Assembly (NCBI GenBank): GCA_027485835.1
Contig: JAIXQG010000002.1
Location: 388,232 to 452,231, forward strand
Length of the DNA stretch: 64,000 nt
Source: Alphaproteobacteria bacterium
GTDB lineage: Bacteria > Pseudomonadota > Alphaproteobacteria > UBA2136 > UBA6156
Direction of reading: 5' to 3'
This document shows, piece by piece, positions 60,158 to 64,000 of the stretch. The first letter of the stretch is position 1, and each line of letters opens with the position of its first letter. A program made the position numbers and the translations under genes. The notes below the pieces were generated by a model. It saw only the letters and a list, made by a program, of their open reading frames with translations, made no database searches and was not told where the DNA came from.

Positions 60158-61759
60158 ATGCCAATTACCTTCAATACCAACCTGGCCGCCCTGGGTGCCC
60201 AGCGTAACATCGGTATCTCCAGCAACATGGCCTCCAGCTCGTTGGCCAAGCTGTCGTCCGGTAGCCGCATCCCGACCGCCAAAGACGACGCCGCCGGTCT
60301 GGCCATTGGTTCTAAGCTGAAAAGCGAAGTTGCCGGTTTGACCCAAGCTTCTAATAACGCCGCGCAAGCTATCTCGATGCTGCAGATCGCCGATGGTGCT
60401 CTGTCCTCTATCGGTGACGTTCTGCAACGTATGAAGACCCTGGCCGTGCAGTCCAGCTCCGGTCAGCTCGATGACGCTTCCCGCAGCCTGCTCAACCAGG
60501 AATTTAGCAACCTGCAAAGCGAAATCGACCGTGTGGCCAACGTTACCAACTTTAACGGTACCGAACTGCTGAACGGTGGTGAAGTTGTTGCAACATCGAC
60601 TGAAGTACAATCCGGTTACCTGAACGGTAAGGGTGTTACCATCGCCTTTGATACCGACGAAGCTGCCGCTGGCGTGTACCGCGTTGACTATGACTACACC
60701 AACGCCGCTACCGACACCGGTAACCTGACTGTCACCAACATGACCACTGGTGAATCGCAAACCATCAACATTGCTGCGCTGATCCAGGCCGAAACCAGCG
60801 AAGCCGCGACCGACCTGACCACCAACCTCACGGCTGGTGACACGGTTGACGTGAACTTCGCATCTCTTGGTGTGAAGCTGACCCTGAACAGCACATTCGA
60901 CGTCAATACCGACTTCGGTGTGGCTGCTGGCGTATCCACTGCCCTGTCGACTGTTCAATCTTCGGTTGAAACCAACACGACCGTTGCACGCCTTGATGGT
61001 GGCGACCTGACGGCTGCCCAACTGGCTGCGATTACCGGCTTTGATGCCCAAACCGGCAACCTGTCGCTGAGCGTAGATGACGATGCAGACAACGCCCTGA
61101 TCATCAACGCCGCCGCTGGTCTTGAATTCTCGACCGACGGTGTAACCTTCGCAACGACCCAGACTCTGGTTGTTGACGGTGCCACTGCCAACAGCGTCTT
61201 CGTACGTGCCACTGGTGCAAGCCAAGCCTTTGCTCGAGTTGACATTGCTGCTGCAGCCGACGTTACCGGTGCCAGCGGTTCTGCCACCAGCACCTTGGTT
61301 GTGACCGGTTTGGCTGATGGTCTCACCACCATGGCTACCTCGACCAGCACCGCCGCCACCTTCGACTTTAAGGTAGGTACCGGTACGACCACCAACGACG
61401 AGATCAGCTTTACCCTGGACAGCGCTACCACGACCGCTCTGGGTGTTAACGCCGCAAGCATTAACATCAGCACGGCTACCGCCTCTGATACCGCCATCAC
61501 TGCGATTAACACCGCGATTACCGCTGTGGCTAGCCGCCGTGCTGACGTGGGTGCTGCCCAGTCCCGTCTGGACTTCGCCGCTAACAGCATCAGCGTGTCT
61601 ATCGAAAACACGACTGCCGCTACCAGCGCGATCATGGACGTAGACGTGAGTGCCGAAATCACCAACTTCACCAACAAGAACGTGTTGATGCAAGCTGGTA
61701 TCTCGCTGCTCGGTCAGGCTAACCAGCAACCGGCCCTGCTGCTCCGTCTGCTGCAGTAG
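60158..61759 (+). CDS. fliC: Flagellin
   Basis: A 533-residue filament protein. The conserved N-terminal D0/D1 region starts MPITFNTNLAALGAQRNIG (in part) and has SSSLAKLSSGSRIPTAKDDAAG and LQIADGALSSIGDVLQRMK (both in part). The C-terminal D1/D0 region has RRADVGAAQSRLDFA and ends QANQQPALLLRLLQ. The middle (about 130-440) is Thr/Ala/Asp-rich and variable. GAGGAG precedes the start. Only one flagellin gene is visible in this window. Export requires the FlhA apparatus encoded alongside. Confidence 0.97.
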   Translation: MPITFNTNLAALGAQRNIGISSNMASSSLAKLSSGSRIPTAKDDAAGLAIGSKLKSEVAGLTQASNNAAQAISMLQIADGALSSIGDVLQRMKTLAVQSSSGQLDDASRSLLNQEFSNLQSEIDRVANVTNFNGTELLNGGEVVATSTEVQSGYLNGKGVTIAFDTDEAAAGVYRVDYDYTNAATDTGNLTVTNMTTGESQTINIAALIQAETSEAATDLTTNLTAGDTVDVNFASLGVKLTLNSTFDVNTDFGVAAGVSTALSTVQSSVETNTTVARLDGGDLTAAQLAAITGFDAQTGNLSLSVDDDADNALIINAAAGLEFSTDGVTFATTQTLVVDGATANSVFVRATGASQAFARVDIAAAADVTGASGSATSTLVVTGLADGLTTMATSTSTAATFDFKVGTGTTTNDEISFTLDSATTTALGVNAASINISTATASDTAITAINTAITAVASRRADVGAAQSRLDFAANSISVSIENTTAATSAIMDVDVSAEITNFTNKNVLMQAGISLLGQANQQPALLLRLLQ

Positions 61760-61764
61760 TTGTC

Positions 61765-61802
61765 GCAAAAAGAAAAGCTCCTTAGGGAGCTTTTCTTTTT
61801 GC
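61765..61802. terminator. Flagellin terminator, 17-bp perfect stem
   Basis: 61765-61781 and 61786-61802 are exact reverse complements (GCAAAAAG ... CTTTTTGC) around TTAG, with the U-tract inside the stem end; strong and usable in both directions. Confidence 0.9.
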
Positions 61803-61974
61803 TTTCTCCGTAGCACCGCACGGGCCAAAAACGCCCCTGTTCTCGTCTTCTGCGCCTCGCGTACAGTTTGTACGCATCGTTGTCGGCGCCACAAACAGGA
61901 ACACTTTATGGCCACCTGCCGGAGCCGAAACAGCAACGGCCCTGCGGGCCGTTGGACTATTTAGCTTTGGTGGC

Positions 61975-62472
61975 CTAGTGGTGGCCGTGGTGCTCGGCTT
62001 CTTCTTCGGCCTTCGGGCTTTGCGCACCGAGGGCATCCACCTTGAAGCTCACCGGAACGGTGCCGGCGTTCTTGAATGTCAGTGTGCCGCTGATGCTTTG
62101 ACCGGCTTTGTAACCGTCCTTTAACTGCATGGCCATAATGTGGTAGCTGCCGGGTTCAAGCTTCACGGTGCCGCCGGCGGGAATCGTAATGCCGTTTTCC
62201 AGATGGTTCATCTTGGCAACTCCGCCCTCGATTTGGGTTTGGTGCAGCATGGTGTGGCCCGCGCCGTCCATGGTGGCAGCGGTCAGTACGTCATCGGTTT
62301 TGCCGGTATTGGTGACACTGAGGTAGCCTGCGGCCGAGCTAGCCTTGGGAGCGGTGGCACGCGTCCATGGGTGGTTAATGGTCAGGTCGCCGATTTTATA
62401 ATCGTGGGCCAAAACCAGATTAGGGATGAGGGTGAGTGCGACAAGCGCGGTTTTTGAGACGATGTTTTTCAT
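61975..62472 (-). CDS. Periplasmic copper chaperone PCuAC
   Basis: A 165-residue exported protein with signal peptide MKNIVSKTALVALTLIPNLV...LA. Copper-binding residues: HTMLHQTQI with Met75 and His77, Met88, and YHIMAMQL with His111 and Met113, fitting the family's H-M-x10-M-x21-H-x-M pattern. The extra His-rich tail (EEEAEHHGHH) may bind metal too. PCuAC proteins deliver Cu(I) to the CuA site with SCO1. Divergent from the SCO1-like gene, which makes the pairing meaningful. The ATG at 62472 is preferred over 62478. Confidence 0.92.
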   Translation of the reverse strand: MKNIVSKTALVALTLIPNLVLAHDYKIGDLTINHPWTRATAPKASSAAGYLSVTNTGKTDDVLTAATMDGAGHTMLHQTQIEGGVAKMNHLENGITIPAGGTVKLEPGSYHIMAMQLKDGYKAGQSISGTLTFKNAGTVPVSFKVDALGAQSPKAEEEAEHHGHH

Positions 62473-62529
62473 GACCACATGCTACGCTGGGGCTTGCCCT
62501 TCGGCAAGCGCTGCGGGTATCGTGCACGT

Positions 62530-63132
62530 ATGTTGAAATATGTTTTTCTGGCGCTCGCCACTCTCACCGCCCTGATGGCCGGGGTAGCTTTTTATCTGTC
62601 GCGTCAGGCTCTGCCGCCTGCGGGCAGCGTTGTCTCAACGGGGGCTGACATTGCGTTCACCCAGCCGTTCCAGCTGACCGATATGCATGGTAAGGCGGTA
62701 ACTGAGACGACGTTTTTGGGCAAGCCGACGTTGTACTTCTTCGGGTTCACACATTGTCCGGACATCTGCCCGACAACCTTAGGCGCCTTGGCCGGTTGGT
62801 TGAAGAAATTAGGAGATACGGAGGCCGCAAAATTGAACGTGGTGTTTGTGTCGGTGGACCCTGCCCGCGACACGCCGGAGACGCTGCGTGAGTATGTGAC
62901 GGCGTTCCATCCGCAAATGATCGGTGTGACCGGTACCGACGACCAGCTGAAGGCAGTGGCCAAGCAATTCATGGTCTATTACGCCAAGGTGCCGCAGGAC
63001 GGTGCCGACTACACGATGAACCATTCGTCAATGATTTTGATGGCCGATGCCAAAGGCACCTTTAAAGGAACACTGGATGCCCACGATCCGCAGACCGACG
63101 CACTGGAGAAGCTGAAAGCGTTGCTGCGTTAA
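62530..63132 (+). CDS. SCO1/SenC copper chaperone
   Basis: A 200-residue protein with an N-terminal membrane helix (about 3-23) and a thioredoxin fold. The copper site is FFGFTHCPDICPTT with Cys76 and Cys80, and the distal His lies in DYTMNHSSMILMA. It helps load the CuA site of oxidase subunit II. The start at ATG 62530 fits the family (MLKYVFLALATLTALMAG). Its stop lies next to the convergent RcnA-like gene with a 4-bp overlap. Confidence 0.94.
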   Translation: MLKYVFLALATLTALMAGVAFYLSRQALPPAGSVVSTGADIAFTQPFQLTDMHGKAVTETTFLGKPTLYFFGFTHCPDICPTTLGALAGWLKKLGDTEAAKLNVVFVSVDPARDTPETLREYVTAFHPQMIGVTGTDDQLKAVAKQFMVYYAKVPQDGADYTMNHSSMILMADAKGTFKGTLDAHDPQTDALEKLKALLR

Positions 63133-63935
63133 AGCAGGTGTACAAGGCCGGTGGCAGCCATGATGCCCCCTAAAACCAACATCAATGTTGCACTGGCCAA
63201 GGGCAGATAGCGCGAGAGTTTGGCGGCGCGGTCTTCGCCGTAAAGACGCTCGACATGACCACGACCCCATGCAGCGGCGATGCCGACGGACATAAGCGTG
63301 AGAGCCAGACCGAACGAGAAGGCGGCGACCATGGAGGCACCAAGCGTGAACTCGCGCAGCTGAATGCAGATGAGCAGTACGGCAATGCTGGCCGGACAAG
63401 GCATGAGGCCACCGGTGATACCGAACAGCATAATCTGCCACGTGGAGACACGGCCTTCCTTCAGCAAGTGCTGGCCCGCTTCGGCGCCATCGTGGCTGTG
63501 GCCGCAGCCGCAGCTGGAGTGGGTGTGTTCGTGAGGATGATCATGGTCATGGTGATCATGCGCATGATCGTGGTGATGCGCATGGTTATGACCGGCGCGC
63601 AGAATGCGTAGCGCCATCCAGACCGCCATGCCGATGACAATCGCGCCACCGATAAGATGCAGCCACGGTTGGGCGGTGGTGCCGATGGCGGCATCGCCCA
63701 GCCACAGGCCTAGCATGGCGAGTATAGCCACTACCAGACTATGAGAGAGTGCGGCAGACAAACCGAGCAAACCGGCCTGCACTTTGGTGCCGCGTACGGC
63801 CACGATGAAGGCCGCCATCATGCTTTTGGCGTGGCCCGGTTCCAGCCCATGCAGGGCCCCCAAAAGAACGGCGGCGGGGAGGAACAACCACGGGTTGGCG
63901 GTTCCGGAGGCGATGAGGGAGGCGATATCGGGCAT
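63129..63935 (-). CDS. rcnA: RcnA/NiCoT-family nickel/cobalt exporter
   Basis: A 268-residue inner-membrane transporter with about six helices. The family motif LGALHGLEPGHAKSMMAAF (in part), with the H-x4-D/E-type metal site, is at about 27-43. A cytosolic His-rich loop, about 116-149 (HNHAHHHDHAHDHHDHDHPH), plus CGCGHSHD, is typical of RcnA. It effluxes Ni2+ and Co2+. No rcnR-like regulator is visible beside it within the window. The gene begins 65 bp from the window end, so upstream control cannot be seen. Confidence 0.9.
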   Translation of the reverse strand: MPDIASLIASGTANPWLFLPAAVLLGALHGLEPGHAKSMMAAFIVAVRGTKVQAGLLGLSAALSHSLVVAILAMLGLWLGDAAIGTTAQPWLHLIGGAIVIGMAVWMALRILRAGHNHAHHHDHAHDHHDHDHPHEHTHSSCGCGHSHDGAEAGQHLLKEGRVSTWQIMLFGITGGLMPCPASIAVLLICIQLREFTLGASMVAAFSFGLALTLMSVGIAAAWGRGHVERLYGEDRAAKLSRYLPLASATLMLVLGGIMAATGLVHLL

Positions 63936-64000
63936 AAGAAAACTCTGTGTTGTCGTATTTGTGATGGTGTGACACGAAATGCGGCGGTTCTCAAGCCCAA

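Noticed and set aside
60062..61936. 624-codon Gly/Val/Gln-rich frame antisense to flagellin
   Set aside because: It mirrors the Thr/Ala/Asn-rich flagellin codons and has no domain; flagellin is certain.

Overview
The window is a chromosomal segment of a GC-rich (roughly 55-60% by eye), motile, aerobic Gram-negative bacterium, most likely an alphaproteobacterium. The flagellar set fliF-fliG-fliH ... fliN-motA-flbD-flhA with a sigma-54 activator of the FlbD type, a replication cluster with dnaA, rpsT, recF and dnaN in one neighbourhood, and CtaA/CtaB/CtaG/SURF1 haem-copper oxidase assembly genes all point that way. I cannot name the genus.

Layout. 1-2135 is an AT-rich block carrying a two-gene operon (an OLD-type ATPase-TOPRIM protein and a gene running off the window). 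It looks like the end of a genomic island next to a tRNA-3'-end-like sequence. 2.3-13.3 kb holds mostly minus-strand housekeeping genes: gltX, a CPA1 antiporter, thrS, mnmD, dnaA and rpsT, plus plus-strand phnA/yjdM, pip and two tiny ORFs. 13.3-17 kb has a degenerate aldo/keto-reductase-like protein, a lipoprotein and two thioredoxin-fold proteins, a zf-CHCC protein and tRNA-Arg(CCT). 17-26.5 kb has a secreted nuclease, mutS, murJ, a 172-bp element with perfect 21-bp terminal inverted repeats, SURF1, an AI-2E-type permease and recF. 26.5-33 kb has a glycosyltransferase, an 888-bp non-coding stretch that is my best candidate for oriC, a PfkB kinase with an altered catalytic motif, rsmE and dnaN. 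33-41.3 kb is dominated by cytochrome oxidase functions: two micro-ORFs, ctaD, ctaG, ctaB and ctaA, with rRNA methyltransferases rlmI and rlmJ. 41.3-49.2 kb has ohr, a proline-rich unknown, a strongly repetitive secreted Asp/His/Lys/Gly protein, typA, an RhlE-type helicase, and three adjacent secreted proteins sharing a C-x(11-17)-C-x9-C-x-C pattern. 49.2-61.8 kb is the flagellar cluster ending in a flagellin gene, interrupted by a two-gene plus-strand insert (a LemA-like protein and an unknown membrane protein). 62-64 kb has copper handling (PCuAC, SCO1) and an RcnA-like metal exporter.

How genes work together. CtaA, CtaB, CtaG, SURF1, SCO1 and PCuAC together make and install haem A and copper for the haem-copper oxidase whose subunit I (A2-type by its YSHPAV motif) is encoded here; subunits II and III are not in the window. 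DnaA, DnaN, RecF and the candidate oriC form the replication neighbourhood. FlbD would be expected to activate late flagellar promoters, including flagellin.

The observations most worth checking are the tandem Cys4 secreted family downstream of flhA, the inverted-repeat element that overlaps the SURF1 3' end, the candidate defence operon at the left edge, the oriC candidate, and the insert that splits the flagellar operon. All calls come from reading sequence only; no database search was run.
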